DNA of 9,798 nucleotides from Treponema sp. UBA3662 (GTDB lineage Bacteria > Spirochaetota > Spirochaetia > Treponematales > Treponemataceae): assembly GCA_002373205.1 (NCBI GenBank), contig DFJV01000125.1:1-9798 (forward strand). Direction: 5' to 3'. Positions 1-6,643 of this stretch are shown piece after piece. Under the pieces are notes generated by a model. The model searched no databases, was not told where the DNA came from, and saw only the letters and a list, made by a program, of their open reading frames with translations. Each line of letters starts with the position of its first letter. Position 1 is the first letter of the stretch. The position numbers and the translations under genes are program-made.

Positions 1-2
1 CA

Positions 3-626
3 GGCGGAAGCATAGAGTCTTATGTAGAAGCTGCAAAGATTGCAGAAGAAAGTGCTGTTCCAATGATAGAGCTTAACATAAGCTGCCCCAACGTAAAGGC
101 CGGCGGTATGGCATGGGGAACAGATCCAAAGGCCGCATTTGAATGTGTTAGCGCAGTCCGTGCGGTTGTAAAAAAGCCCCTTATGGTAAAGCTTTCTCCA
201 AATGCCCCTGACTTGCGGGCTGTTGCAATGGCCTGTGTGGAAGCAGGTGCTGATTCACTTAGCCTTATTAATACCATTCAGTCAATGGCAATAGACGTGG
301 ATAAGGGAAGGCCTTTCTTTAAGAATGTGCGAGCCGGTTTGTGCGGTCCGGCTGTAAGACCCATTGCCTTGCGTATGGTCTACGATGTTGTGCAGGAGAT
401 GAACAAACTGCCTGTTGAAAAAAGGGTTCCAGTTGTTGGCATTGGCGGAATTGCAACTTGGCATGATGCGGTTGAATTCATTATGGCTGGTGCGCATGCG
501 GTTCAAATTGGAAGTGCCATCTTTGCAAACCCCAACGTAGCCAAGGAAATTCTTTGCGGACTAAGAGCCTTTATGAAGAGCCACGGTTATGCAAACCTGG
601 AAGAAATGCGCGGTATTGCCCAGTAG
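3..626 (+). CDS. pyrD: Dihydroorotate dehydrogenase, class 1B catalytic subunit (5'-truncated by window edge)
   Basis: The gene oxidises dihydroorotate to orotate in de novo pyrimidine synthesis, in the cytoplasm. The reading frame is open from base 3, so the start lies outside the window; about 207 C-terminal residues are visible. The NISCPNVKAGG motif carries the catalytic-base cysteine of class 1 enzymes (Cys codon at 84-86). KLSPN, the INT segment, the GLCGPAVRPIALRMVYDV stretch and the FMN phosphate-binding GIGGIATWHDAVEF...GAHAVQIGSA region follow in the usual order. The overall pattern is that of the NAD-linked 1B form, which pairs with the electron-transfer subunit PyrK. A pyrK gene would be expected upstream, outside this window. 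The C-terminus is intact. The gene converges on the AraC-type gene with an 18-bp gap and no T-tailed hairpin between them. Class 1B versus 1A is judged from motif similarity only. Confidence 0.95.
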   Translation, partial: GGSIESYVEAAKIAEESAVPMIELNISCPNVKAGGMAWGTDPKAAFECVSAVRAVVKKPLMVKLSPNAPDLRAVAMACVEAGADSLSLINTIQSMAIDVDKGRPFFKNVRAGLCGPAVRPIALRMVYDVVQEMNKLPVEKRVPVVGIGGIATWHDAVEFIMAGAHAVQIGSAIFANPNVAKEILCGLRAFMKSHGYANLEEMRGIAQ

Positions 627-653
627 GTTTACAGGGAGGTAAGTTTACAGGGA
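627..653. repeat. 11-bp direct repeat at the pyrD/araC convergence
   Basis: GTTTACAGGGA occurs at 627-637 and again at 643-653, a 16-bp period. The second copy overlaps the stop codon of the AraC-family gene (645-647). It fills the short convergent gap, probably a small local duplication. No function is evident. Confidence 0.6.
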
Positions 654-1487
654 ACTTTTTCTTCTTTCCTCACGAACCTGTTCCGGGGTCTTGCCGAAGG
701 TCTTTTTAAATTCGCGGATAAAGACCTTGTAGTTTGTAAGCCCACATTCATCCATAATTACAGAAATCTTCTGGTCGCTATTTTGCAGCATCTGGTAAAA
801 GGCGGAAATGCGGAGGGACATAAGATATTCGTTAAAAGTCATGTCTGTGTATTTTTTAAATAGGCGGCACATGTGTTCTGGCGTTACGTTAAGAATGTCT
901 GCCGCATCGCCAAGGCTTATCTTGTTGCGGAATTCTTTTTCAACATAAGCCATTACCGGCGAAATGCGGTTGATTCCATAATAGGATGTTGCCCCGGATT
1001 TTTTTTGTTCAACTTTATAAAGCGTTAGAAGCTGGTAGAAAAAATCATAGAGAAGCGAAACAAATTTTATCCTGTTTTCCTTGCGCTTGTCGTCCACGGA
1101 TTTTAGCATCTTGGAAAGGTAGGCAAAAAGTTTTTCCGCTTCCAGGGAAGTGGGTCTTTCCTTTAGCACCACGTTTTCTATTTCTTCATAAACTCCCTCA
1201 AAAGCACTAAGAGGAACTTGAAGCAAAATGTACCTTGCATGGCCACACAACTTTGAAGAATGTATTACTTCCGAATTGATGATTATCATGTCGCCGTCAC
1301 CAAGGACATACTTTCTTTGCTCAATTTTAAAATCAATTTTTCCTTCAAGCACGTAAAGGATTTCTATGTGGTTGTGCCAGTGGAAGGGTGAATAAAAATT
1401 TACGTCGTCAACCACTTCAAAGCGTATTGAAAACTGAAGGTCAAAGTGCCTCTTGTGGAGGATGTTCTCATGCTTGAATTCTTTCAT
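645..1487 (-). CDS. AraC-family transcriptional regulator with N-terminal cupin domain
   Basis: This 280-residue protein has normal length for a two-domain AraC/XylS-type regulator. The N-terminal half is a cupin-like sensing domain, with a HWHNHIE stretch at residues 36-42, a V-L-E-G turn and a GDGDMIIINSEVIHS strand near 63-77. Such domains usually bind a sugar or small metabolite, but the ligand cannot be read from sequence. The C-terminal ~100 residues hold two helix-turn-helix motifs: ISLGDAADILNVTPEHMCRLFKK and then KISVIMDECGLTNYKVFIREFKKTFG followed by TPEQVREER, the canonical AraC ending. The ATG at 1487 is the first start after an in-frame stop about 10 bases upstream, so the start is well bounded, although no strong ribosome binding site is visible. 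The gene is divergent from the lipoprotein gene at 1679, a plausible but unproven target, and convergent with pyrD. Confidence 0.93.
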   Translation of the reverse strand: MKEFKHENILHKRHFDLQFSIRFEVVDDVNFYSPFHWHNHIEILYVLEGKIDFKIEQRKYVLGDGDMIIINSEVIHSSKLCGHARYILLQVPLSAFEGVYEEIENVVLKERPTSLEAEKLFAYLSKMLKSVDDKRKENRIKFVSLLYDFFYQLLTLYKVEQKKSGATSYYGINRISPVMAYVEKEFRNKISLGDAADILNVTPEHMCRLFKKYTDMTFNEYLMSLRISAFYQMLQNSDQKISVIMDECGLTNYKVFIREFKKTFGKTPEQVREERRKSSL

Positions 1488-1528
1488 ATCAATATTCTAT
1501 TGTAAAAGTGGCATAAATTCAAATATTT

Positions 1529-1556
1529 TTGACTAAAATATCAATATCGCCATAAT
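1529..1556 (+). promoter_or_regulatory. Putative sigma70-type promoter for the SUMF1-fold lipoprotein
   Basis: TTGACT (1529-1534) and CATAAT (1551-1556) are separated by 16 bases. Transcription would start near 1563 and leave a leader of roughly 115 nt before the ATG at 1679. It lies in the 191-bp divergent gap with the AraC-type gene, so it could be under that regulator's control. No operator repeat was recognised. Confidence 0.45.
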
Positions 1557-1666
1557 CAATGTCATTTTTGTCCGTTGCGCTTTTTTGCAGCCGTGGTAAA
1601 GTTAAGATAGAAAAAGCGGGGGCTGGCTTTGGCGGCTCCATGTAAAACAAGAGGCACATAATCAAT

Positions 1667-1673
1667 AAGGAGG
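1667..1673 (+). promoter_or_regulatory. Ribosome binding site, lipoprotein gene
   Basis: AAGGAGG lies 5 bases before the ATG at 1679. It is a near-perfect Shine-Dalgarno sequence and fixes the start of the lipoprotein gene. Confidence 0.85.
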
Positions 1674-1678
1674 ATTTT

Positions 1679-2431
1679 ATGAAAATCAAAGCAATGGTAA
1701 AGACAGCAGTTTTCTTTTTGGCAGCGGCAGTCGCATTTTCTTCTTGCGGAAAATCTTCGCCAAAAATCACTTTGGACAACGGAGTTTCTCTTGGCGTAGT
1801 TTCCGTTCCAGACAACAATTTCTGCATTGCAAAAACGGAAGTGACACAGGAATTCTACGAAGCCGTTATGGGCGAAAATCCATCGCAGACAAAGGGCGCA
1901 AACTTTCCGGTTGAATCCGTAAGCTGGTACGATTCGCTTGTATTCTGCAACAGGCTAAGCGCTTTGCTGGGAAAGACACCCTGCTACAAGGTAAACGGAA
2001 GCAGCAACCCCGATGACTGGGGCTACACTCCCCACCAGAACAAAATCATTGAAGGCGAAATTGAATTCAACCAAGAGGCCGACGGTTTTAGGATTCCTAC
2101 AATGGAAGAATGGGATGTTGCCATAAAGGGCGGTGAGAATTTTACATATTCCGGAAGCGAAGACTTGGACAGCGTGGCATGGACAGACTGCAATAGCGGT
2201 GGTCAGCTTCACGAAGTTGCCCAGCTACAGCCAAACGGTTTTGGAATCTACGACATGTCCGGCAACGTATTTGAATGGGTCTGGAGCGTAAGGAAGGACA
2301 CAAGCAGGTACTTGCGCGGGGGAAGCTACTTTGACGCGGCCAGGGCAGGAAAATGCAGCAACAAGGAACTGAACTTTGCTTCCCGCCAGTTCAAGACGGC
2401 TGGATTCAGAATCACTTGGAACAAGGCGTAA
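1679..2431 (+). CDS. SUMF1/FGE-fold lipoprotein lacking the formylglycine-generating cysteines
   Basis: This 250-residue protein starts with a lipoprotein signal peptide: basic MKIKAMVK, a hydrophobic stretch, then FSSC with the lipidated cysteine at residue 23. The mature part has the formylglycine-generating-enzyme/SUMF1 fold signatures in order: an IAKTEVTQEFYEAVMG stretch, PVESVSWYDSLVFCNRLS (about 79-93), RIPTMEEWDVA, YDMSGNVFEWVWS (191 onward), LRGGSY (212-217) and the terminal FKTAGFRI. In true FGEs a catalytic cysteine follows GGSY closely and a second lies five residues on. Here the first position is Asp219 and the second is Gly; the only nearby Cys is two residues further. It is therefore unlikely to oxidise sulfatase cysteines. 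Anchored fold members of this kind are common in Treponema and are probably binding or structural proteins, which is inference. No sulfatase gene is nearby. Length and start are well supported. Confidence 0.92.
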   Translation: MKIKAMVKTAVFFLAAAVAFSSCGKSSPKITLDNGVSLGVVSVPDNNFCIAKTEVTQEFYEAVMGENPSQTKGANFPVESVSWYDSLVFCNRLSALLGKTPCYKVNGSSNPDDWGYTPHQNKIIEGEIEFNQEADGFRIPTMEEWDVAIKGGENFTYSGSEDLDSVAWTDCNSGGQLHEVAQLQPNGFGIYDMSGNVFEWVWSVRKDTSRYLRGGSYFDAARAGKCSNKELNFASRQFKTAGFRITWNKA

Positions 2432-2470
2432 ATCAACGGTTCAAAAGCAAAGGCAGGGGCAGGAAAAAAA

Positions 2471-2613
2471 GAAACAGTCACTCTGACAAACAACCAGCAC
2501 CGTGGTAAAAACCGTCCACATGACAAAGAAACCGTCATCTGGCAAAAAAACCGTCCACATGACAAAGAAATCGTCACCTGGCAAAAAACCGTCCACATGA
2601 CAAAGAAATCGTC
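2471..2613. repeat. Tandem repeat array, 19-20 bp degenerate units (38-39 bp higher-order period)
   Basis: Units of the form TGRCAAARAAAYCGTCAYC follow each other. CCGTCCACATGACAAAGAAA occurs at 2512, recurs at 2551 and again at 2589, so the higher-order period is 39 then 38 bases. Within each long unit a TGACAAAG half alternates with a TGGCAAAA half. More degenerate copies extend left to about 2471. The array lies in the non-coding gap between two genes. It lacks the repeat/spacer structure of a CRISPR array because the whole unit repeats. A minus-strand reading frame through it is an artefact of the repeat. Confidence 0.85.
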
Positions 2614-2634
2614 ACCCTGAACTCGTTTCAGGGT
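2614..2634. repeat. Palindromic intergenic repeat (8-bp stem, 5-nt loop)
   Basis: ACCCTGAA (2614-2621) and TTCAGGGT (2627-2634) form a perfect 8-bp stem around CTCGT. It directly abuts the last tandem unit, whose TCGTCACC runs into the hairpin. Sequences of this type are familiar as dispersed intergenic elements in many bacteria, by recollection rather than search. There is no following T-run, so a terminator role is doubtful. Confidence 0.6.
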
Positions 2635-2666
2635 CTGTCCCGCCATACAACCGCCAACATTTACAG

Positions 2667-2720
2667 ATTCCGAAACACACTTTGTTGCAGGTGCGAGCAA
2701 AGTGGCGTAGCGTTCGGAAT
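2667..2720. repeat. Interrupted long hairpin element
   Basis: ATTCCGAA (2667-2674) pairs with TTCGGAAT (2713-2720). Inside that, CACTTTG (2678-2684) pairs with CAAAGTG (2698-2704). The two nested perfect arms suggest a folded intergenic element, probably part of the same composite repeat as the adjacent hairpin and tandem array. It ends about 40 bases before the -35 box of the next gene. A transcript of the upstream lipoprotein would fold here, but no T-tract follows. Confidence 0.6.
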
Positions 2721-2759
2721 GACCAGTTATTTTATATTCGTTACACTAATTTGCACACA

Positions 2760-2788
2760 TTGACCCCATTCTTTCCCGTTGGTATAAT
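2760..2788 (+). promoter_or_regulatory. Strong sigma70-type promoter of the substrate-binding protein gene
   Basis: TTGACC (2760-2765) and a perfect TATAAT (2783-2788) are spaced by 17 bases. Transcription would start near 2795, giving a leader of about 22 nt with a GGGGA ribosome binding site (2806-2810) six bases before the ATG at 2817. It is the best promoter match in the window and suggests high expression. Confidence 0.8.
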
Positions 2789-2816
2789 CTAAAAAAAATA
2801 CTAGCGGGGAATTTTT

Positions 2817-4493
2817 ATGTTCACAAAAATTGCAAACAAGACAATCCGTATTGCGTCAACACTTGCTCTGCTTCTTGCGCTAACAGCTGTCTGTGCTACA
2901 GCAGATACAATCGGAAAGAAAAAAGCTGATCCGGCTTTGAACGGAGAATGGCTCTGTAACGACGATATTATCTTCTCCTTTGATAATGGAGAAATAACCA
3001 TATTTAACCTTTCAACCAGAACCTTGATGCGCGGAATTTACAGAACCACTTCCGAATCACCTTCTGATGAAATTAGTTTTTTTCTTTACGAAGAATACAA
3101 TTTTGAGACCGGCAAATGGGAAACGATACCCAGGAACTCAGTTCCTTATACCCTTCCCAATGGTGATACACTGATTTTAAAAGATGGCAAAGACTTCCTT
3201 ACTTTTAAGCGCGGCAGCTACCTAAAGGAATACATGGCAAAAATATCCGCTACTTCAAAAACAAATTCCAAAGGCGCGACAAAAGCTGGCACAAACAAAA
3301 ATCTTCTTGTATGGTCATTTACAGATGAAGTAGAAAGCATGATTAATGATGAGAACTTCGGTTACAAAAGAAGCCACCCCAACATGACGGTTGAATACAC
3401 TCTTACACCAGCAGACCAGTTCCCCAATAAGCTGGACGCTGCTTTTTCTTCTGGCCGTGAATGCCCGGATGTTTTTGCCTTGGGAAGCTCTTTTGTGCGC
3501 AAGTACATCAAAGAAGGCTCTAAGTTCTTGCTCCCTCTCGATGATGTTTATGCAGAAATCAAGGACAAGATGGCTGACTACCCAATGCAGATTGGTTCTT
3601 ACAACGGCCACGTATACGGTATGGCATGGCAGATATGTCCCGGTGCAGTATTCTACCGCAGAAGCATTGCCAAGCAGATTCTTGGCACAGATGATCCTGT
3701 AGAAGTTCAAAAATACATGTCCGACTTTACAAAGTTCCGCCAGCTTACAGAATTAATCGACAAAAGATCCAACGGAAGCGTAAAGACTGTATCCTCAACG
3801 GCAGACTTGTTTCTTGCCTACAAGGCTTCCCGCAAGAATCCCTGGGTTGCAAACGGAAAGCTCGTCATTGACCCCGCCATGGAAGACTACATGGAAATGT
3901 GCAAAATTATGCACGACAAGGGGTATGACGGAAAGGTAGGCCAGTGGTCAGAAGGCTGGTTTGCTGGAATGAAGGATTGTCTTAGGGATGAACGAGGAGA
4001 AAACATAAAGGTATTCTGCTACTTTCTCCCAACATGGGGGCTCCACTATGTTCTTAAGACAAACACTTGGGAAACTTCTGGTGACTGGGCAATGTGCCAG
4101 GGGCCCGCAAAATACTACTGGGGAGGCACATGGCTTGCAGCTTACAAGGGAACAAAGAATCCAAAGGCCGCTAAGGAAATGATAAAATACCTCGTTTCTG
4201 ATGACAAGTTCTGTAAGGGCTATGCACAAAAAACAGGCGATACTCTTTGCAACTTGCACACACAGGATGCCATAAAAGACGAATATTCCGAAAGCTTCCT
4301 TAATGGCCAAAACCACTACAAAGAATTCTGCAAAATAGCAAAGGGCATAAACGGAAGCCTAACCCAAAGCACAGACCAGGCCATAGAAGAACTTTGGCAC
4401 GAAGCTGTCTATGACTATGTTATGGGAGAAAAGTCCAAACAAGATGCCCTTAGCCAATTCAAGTCCAAAGTTAAGACAAAGCTAGGATTCTAG
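2817..4493 (+). CDS. ABC transporter extracellular solute-binding protein with extra N-terminal beta domain
   Basis: This is a 558-residue exported protein. Residues 1-31 form a signal peptide (basic N-region, an ALLLALTAV core, probable cleavage after ATA; LTAVC is only a weak lipobox). Residues about 37-135 form a separate module beginning DPALNGEW, followed by alternating hydrophobic strands (ITIFNLSTRTLMRGIY, DTLILKDGKDFLTFKR). It resembles the small lipocalin-like beta domains found in Treponema lipoproteins. A Ser/Lys/Thr-rich linker at about 140-160 leads into a family 1 (sugar-type) solute-binding domain. Supporting signs there are LLVWSFTDEVESM, CPDVFALGSSFVRKYI, the hinge-like YNGHVYGMAWQICPGAVFYRRSI, the W/Y/G-rich KYYWGGTWLAAYKGTKNPKAAKEMIKYL and the C-terminal helices. 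Canonical binding domains are about 400 residues, which matches the part after the linker. No permease or ATPase genes flank it, so it must serve a transporter encoded elsewhere or act in sensing. The ligand is not predictable. Confidence 0.88.
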   Translation: MFTKIANKTIRIASTLALLLALTAVCATADTIGKKKADPALNGEWLCNDDIIFSFDNGEITIFNLSTRTLMRGIYRTTSESPSDEISFFLYEEYNFETGKWETIPRNSVPYTLPNGDTLILKDGKDFLTFKRGSYLKEYMAKISATSKTNSKGATKAGTNKNLLVWSFTDEVESMINDENFGYKRSHPNMTVEYTLTPADQFPNKLDAAFSSGRECPDVFALGSSFVRKYIKEGSKFLLPLDDVYAEIKDKMADYPMQIGSYNGHVYGMAWQICPGAVFYRRSIAKQILGTDDPVEVQKYMSDFTKFRQLTELIDKRSNGSVKTVSSTADLFLAYKASRKNPWVANGKLVIDPAMEDYMEMCKIMHDKGYDGKVGQWSEGWFAGMKDCLRDERGENIKVFCYFLPTWGLHYVLKTNTWETSGDWAMCQGPAKYYWGGTWLAAYKGTKNPKAAKEMIKYLVSDDKFCKGYAQKTGDTLCNLHTQDAIKDEYSESFLNGQNHYKEFCKIAKGINGSLTQSTDQAIEELWHEAVYDYVMGEKSKQDALSQFKSKVKTKLGF

Positions 4494-4507
4494 GAAAAAC
4501 AAAAGTA

Positions 4508-4565
4508 GCAAATAAAAGCACGGCAGGCACTGGAGCGCGTTAGCGCGGAACCCCGCAAGCGCCAC
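4508..4565 (+). repeat. Intergenic repeat element, copy A (short form)
   Basis: The block at 4508-4535 matches 25 of 28 bases of the reverse complement of 6711-6738. A second block, CGCGGAACCCCG (4544-4555), is identical to the reverse complement of 6653-6664. In this copy the two blocks are 8 bases apart; in copy B they are 46 apart. A small CGCG-ttag-CGCG hairpin lies between them. The element follows the stop codon of the binding-protein gene by about 15 bases and could serve as a transcript 3' end, but has no T-run. Confidence 0.65.
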
Positions 4566-4652
4566 CCACAAGGCATAAGAGGCAGCAGAAAGCCCAAATT
4601 GACCCAAGTGCAAGTGCCGCAGAATTCAATTAAAAACGGGAATCCCCAACAC

Positions 4653-4681
4653 TTGCCCATTGTGACAAAATATGCTAAAAT
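4653..4681 (+). promoter_or_regulatory. Putative sigma70-type promoter giving a leaderless methyltransferase mRNA
   Basis: TTGCCC (4653-4658) and TAAAAT (4676-4681) are 17 bases apart. The expected transcription start, about 7 bases after the -10 box, falls at or within a base or two of the A of the ATG at 4688. No Shine-Dalgarno sequence precedes that ATG. The transcript may therefore be leaderless. Confidence 0.5.
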
Positions 4682-4687
4682 GTCAAC

Positions 4688-5854
4688 ATGAACACTTATG
4701 CTTCACTTTGCGCTGTGGGCGCGGAACACATTCTTGGAAATGAACTCAAACACCTGGGCTTTAAGCTTGAATCAAATGCCCCAGGCCGTGTTTTCTTTAC
4801 CGACGGCTCAAGCGGTTTTGATGCGGTTTACAAGGCAAATTTCTGCTTGCGCACCGCAGACCGCGTTTACATTCAGATGGCAAAGTACAAGGCAGACAAT
4901 TTTGACTCCTTGTTTGCGGGATGCTACCAGGCTCCGTGGCAGGACTTTTTGCGTAAGGATTCCCGCGTAGTAGTAGACAAGGTCCGTGCCTACAAAAGCC
5001 GCATAGAAAGCGAGCACACCGTCCAGTCCATGATTCAAAAGGCAATCTACAAAAAGCTTGGCGAAGTCTGGGGAATCACAACCATGCCCGAAAGCGGCGA
5101 AAAATGCGACGTTCGCGTTTACATAGACGAAGACATAGTCCGCATAATGCTGGACACAAGCGGAGACCCCCTGCACAAAAGAGGCTACCGCACAGACGGT
5201 GGAACAGCCCCCTTGCGCGAAACAACAGCCGCAGTTCTTTTGCAGGAACTTATGTGGCGAAGAAAAACCCCCTTGCACGACCCATTCTGTGGAAGCGGAA
5301 CAATAGCCATAGAAGCAGCACTCTACGCCCACAACGTTGCACCAGGACTTGGCAGGCACTTTGCATACGAACACCTTTCCTTTTACGACCCAAACCGCGT
5401 GCTTGAACTAAAAAAAGAAGAAGCCGCCAAAATCCGCACGGATGTTGAATGCAGAATAACAGGCAGCGACATTGACGGTGATGCAGTCCAACGCTCCGCA
5501 CTGAATGCAGAACACGCATGCGTTACGGCAGGAAGGGCCTTGCAGCTTATCGGAAGCGACGCCCGCATACCAAGGCCGGAATTCATCAGAAGCTCCTTTG
5601 CAGATTTAAAAGCCCCATTTGAAACAGGCCTTATCCTCTGCAACCCACCTTACGGCGAAAGACTCGGAGACCAGTCACAGGCAGAAACCCTTTACCAAGA
5701 CATGGCATCCCTCTTTACAGACTTCCCCGGCTGGCAGATAGGCGTAATCACAAGCCAGAAAAGCTTCCAGAAATGCATAGGCCGCTATGCAGACCACCAG
5801 AAAAATTTAAAGGCTGGAAACCTTGACACAACGCTTTACGTCTACAACGCATAA
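4688..5854 (+). CDS. THUMP-domain class I RNA N2-guanine methyltransferase (RlmL/RlmK N-type family)
   Basis: This 388-residue cytoplasmic enzyme belongs to the COG0116-type family that methylates the N2 of guanine in RNA; the E. coli relative RlmL acts on 23S rRNA G2445. The N-terminus CAVGAEHILGNELKHLGFK and GRVFF are the standard opening of the family and support the ATG at 4688. A THUMP RNA-binding domain spans about residues 45-155. HKRGYR (from 163) and PLRETTAAVLL precede the Rossmann domain. SAM-binding motif I is DPFCGSGTIAIEA (from 198), an acidic motif II/III is GSDIDGDA, and the catalytic NPPYGERL (from 319) is motif IV for exocyclic amino methylation. Its length matches the stand-alone form without the second RlmK-like methyltransferase domain. 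It is followed after 9 bases by the TetR gene, whose ribosome binding site overlaps this stop codon. The exact RNA target is inferred from family only. Confidence 0.94.
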   Translation: MNTYASLCAVGAEHILGNELKHLGFKLESNAPGRVFFTDGSSGFDAVYKANFCLRTADRVYIQMAKYKADNFDSLFAGCYQAPWQDFLRKDSRVVVDKVRAYKSRIESEHTVQSMIQKAIYKKLGEVWGITTMPESGEKCDVRVYIDEDIVRIMLDTSGDPLHKRGYRTDGGTAPLRETTAAVLLQELMWRRKTPLHDPFCGSGTIAIEAALYAHNVAPGLGRHFAYEHLSFYDPNRVLELKKEEAAKIRTDVECRITGSDIDGDAVQRSALNAEHACVTAGRALQLIGSDARIPRPEFIRSSFADLKAPFETGLILCNPPYGERLGDQSQAETLYQDMASLFTDFPGWQIGVITSQKSFQKCIGRYADHQKNLKAGNLDTTLYVYNA

Positions 5855-5857
5855 GGA
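5853..5857 (+). promoter_or_regulatory. Ribosome binding site overlapping the methyltransferase stop codon
   Basis: AAGGA starts inside the TAA stop (5852-5854) and sits six bases before the ATG at 5864. The overlap points to translational coupling of the two genes in one transcript. Confidence 0.7.
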
Positions 5858-5863
5858 AAAAAA

Positions 5864-6466
5864 ATGGCTGTCCTTGTTGAACACGAAAAAAGAAAAAAAG
5901 AAATACTCGAAAAGTCGCTGGAACTTTTTATAGAAGAAGGCTACGAAGACGTAACCTTCCAAAAAATAGCTGACCGTTGCGCAATCACAAGAACTACGCT
6001 TTACATCTATTTTAAAAACAAGCGCGAAATCTTCCTGTGGAGCATAAAGCAGCTTACCGGCGGCATAGAAAAAAGCATACTAAAGATAATGGCGGACGAA
6101 AGCCTTAACGAGATAGACTGCCTAAAAAAAATCTTTAGCCTAATTTGTGCCGAATGCGAAAAAAACGCCCGCCTTTTCCACGTACTCCTGGACTACCTCT
6201 TGCAGCTAAAAAAAAGCGAAGGCAACCCCAGGGAAAGGGTTAAGCGCAGGGTAATACGCCTTGAACACTTGCTTACAACGGTAATACTCCGCGGACAAAA
6301 AAAAGGCCTCATAAGAAACCTTCCGGTAAAAGAAATAGATGCCCTATTGTTCAGCCTCATAGAAAGCGCCCTCTTTAAAATTTCTGTATACGGAGAGCAA
6401 AGCCTGGAAGACAGCCGCCTGTTAATCGAATTTACAATCGACAGCCTAAAAACTTCGCAGGAATAA
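5864..6466 (+). CDS. TetR/AcrR-family transcriptional regulator
   Basis: This 200-residue protein has the family's usual length. Residues about 10-57 are the DNA-binding domain, with the ILEKSLELFIEEGYEDVTFQKIA helix pair, then DRCAITRTTLYIYFKNKREIF, the canonical TetR helix-turn-helix with the T-x-Y-x-YF-x-NK signature. The remaining helical part would bind an effector and dimerise; it contains two Cys and no obvious ligand motif. The gene follows the RNA methyltransferase by 9 bases with an overlapping ribosome binding site, so the two are co-transcribed. Autoregulation of the pair is possible but no operator palindrome was recognised. No efflux pump gene, the usual TetR partner, is adjacent. 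The coding strand is rich in A-runs, as are the preceding genes. Confidence 0.93.
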   Translation: MAVLVEHEKRKKEILEKSLELFIEEGYEDVTFQKIADRCAITRTTLYIYFKNKREIFLWSIKQLTGGIEKSILKIMADESLNEIDCLKKIFSLICAECEKNARLFHVLLDYLLQLKKSEGNPRERVKRRVIRLEHLLTTVILRGQKKGLIRNLPVKEIDALLFSLIESALFKISVYGEQSLEDSRLLIEFTIDSLKTSQE

Positions 6467-6502
6467 TCTTCTCTTTTTCTTTCTTGCGGCACTTTTTCCT
6501 GC
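6457..6502. repeat. Inverted repeat across the TetR stop codon
   Basis: GCAGGAA (6457-6463) pairs perfectly with TTCCTGC (6496-6502) around a pyrimidine-rich loop of 32 bases. The left arm covers the last codons before the stop at 6464. It could form a 3'-end structure, but no T-run follows, so it is not called a terminator. Confidence 0.4.
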
Positions 6503-6528
6503 AAAACTTCTGCGTCTTAAAAGAAAAG

Positions 6529-6629
6529 CTTGCCATTTTTAAAAAACAATAGCGCCACGGATGGCTCCCCAAGTCCGGTCCCTGAGGCTCTCGAAGGGCC
6601 TTGTAAAGTCCTAGCAAAAAAATGGCAAG
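6529..6629. repeat. Interval bounded by perfect 12-bp inverted repeats
   Basis: CTTGCCATTTTT (6529-6540) and AAAAATGGCAAG (6618-6629) are exact inverted copies 77 bases apart. A nested pair, GATGGC (6560-6565) and GCCATC (6633-6638), partly overlaps outward. Inside lies a CCCTGAGGCTCTCGAAGGG stretch (6580-6598) that resembles a dispersed intergenic repeat seen in many bacteria (recollection, not search). The 468 bases between the TetR and TPR genes (6467-6934) contain no credible gene, only this element, copy B, a small AT-rich hairpin and AT-rich DNA from about 6740. The layout could be a small non-autonomous element or a folded RNA. No flanking target-site duplication was seen. Confidence 0.5.
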
Positions 6630-6643
6630 TAGGCCATCTTTAA

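Noticed and set aside
1519..1827. 102-residue minus-strand frame in the divergent gap
   Set aside because: It overlaps the signal peptide and ribosome binding site of the lipoprotein gene and shows no family features.
2512..2613. Possible CRISPR array
   Set aside because: The full 38-39 bp unit repeats with no unique spacers, and the unit is itself two similar 19-20 bp halves; no cas genes are present.
2326..2700. 124-residue minus-strand frame (contains TLKRVQGD)
   Set aside because: It runs through the tandem array and hairpin element; its repetitive CGRF...VSLS pattern comes from the DNA repeat, it overlaps the lipoprotein 3' end, and it has no ribosome binding site of note.
4808..5374. 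188-residue minus-strand frame
   Set aside because: It is a shadow of the THUMP methyltransferase, whose motifs in the plus frame are unmistakable; the composition is Cys/Val/Phe-rich, as expected of an antisense frame.
6457..6502. Intrinsic terminator after the TetR gene
   Set aside because: The inverted repeat has a 32-base loop and lacks a following T-run.
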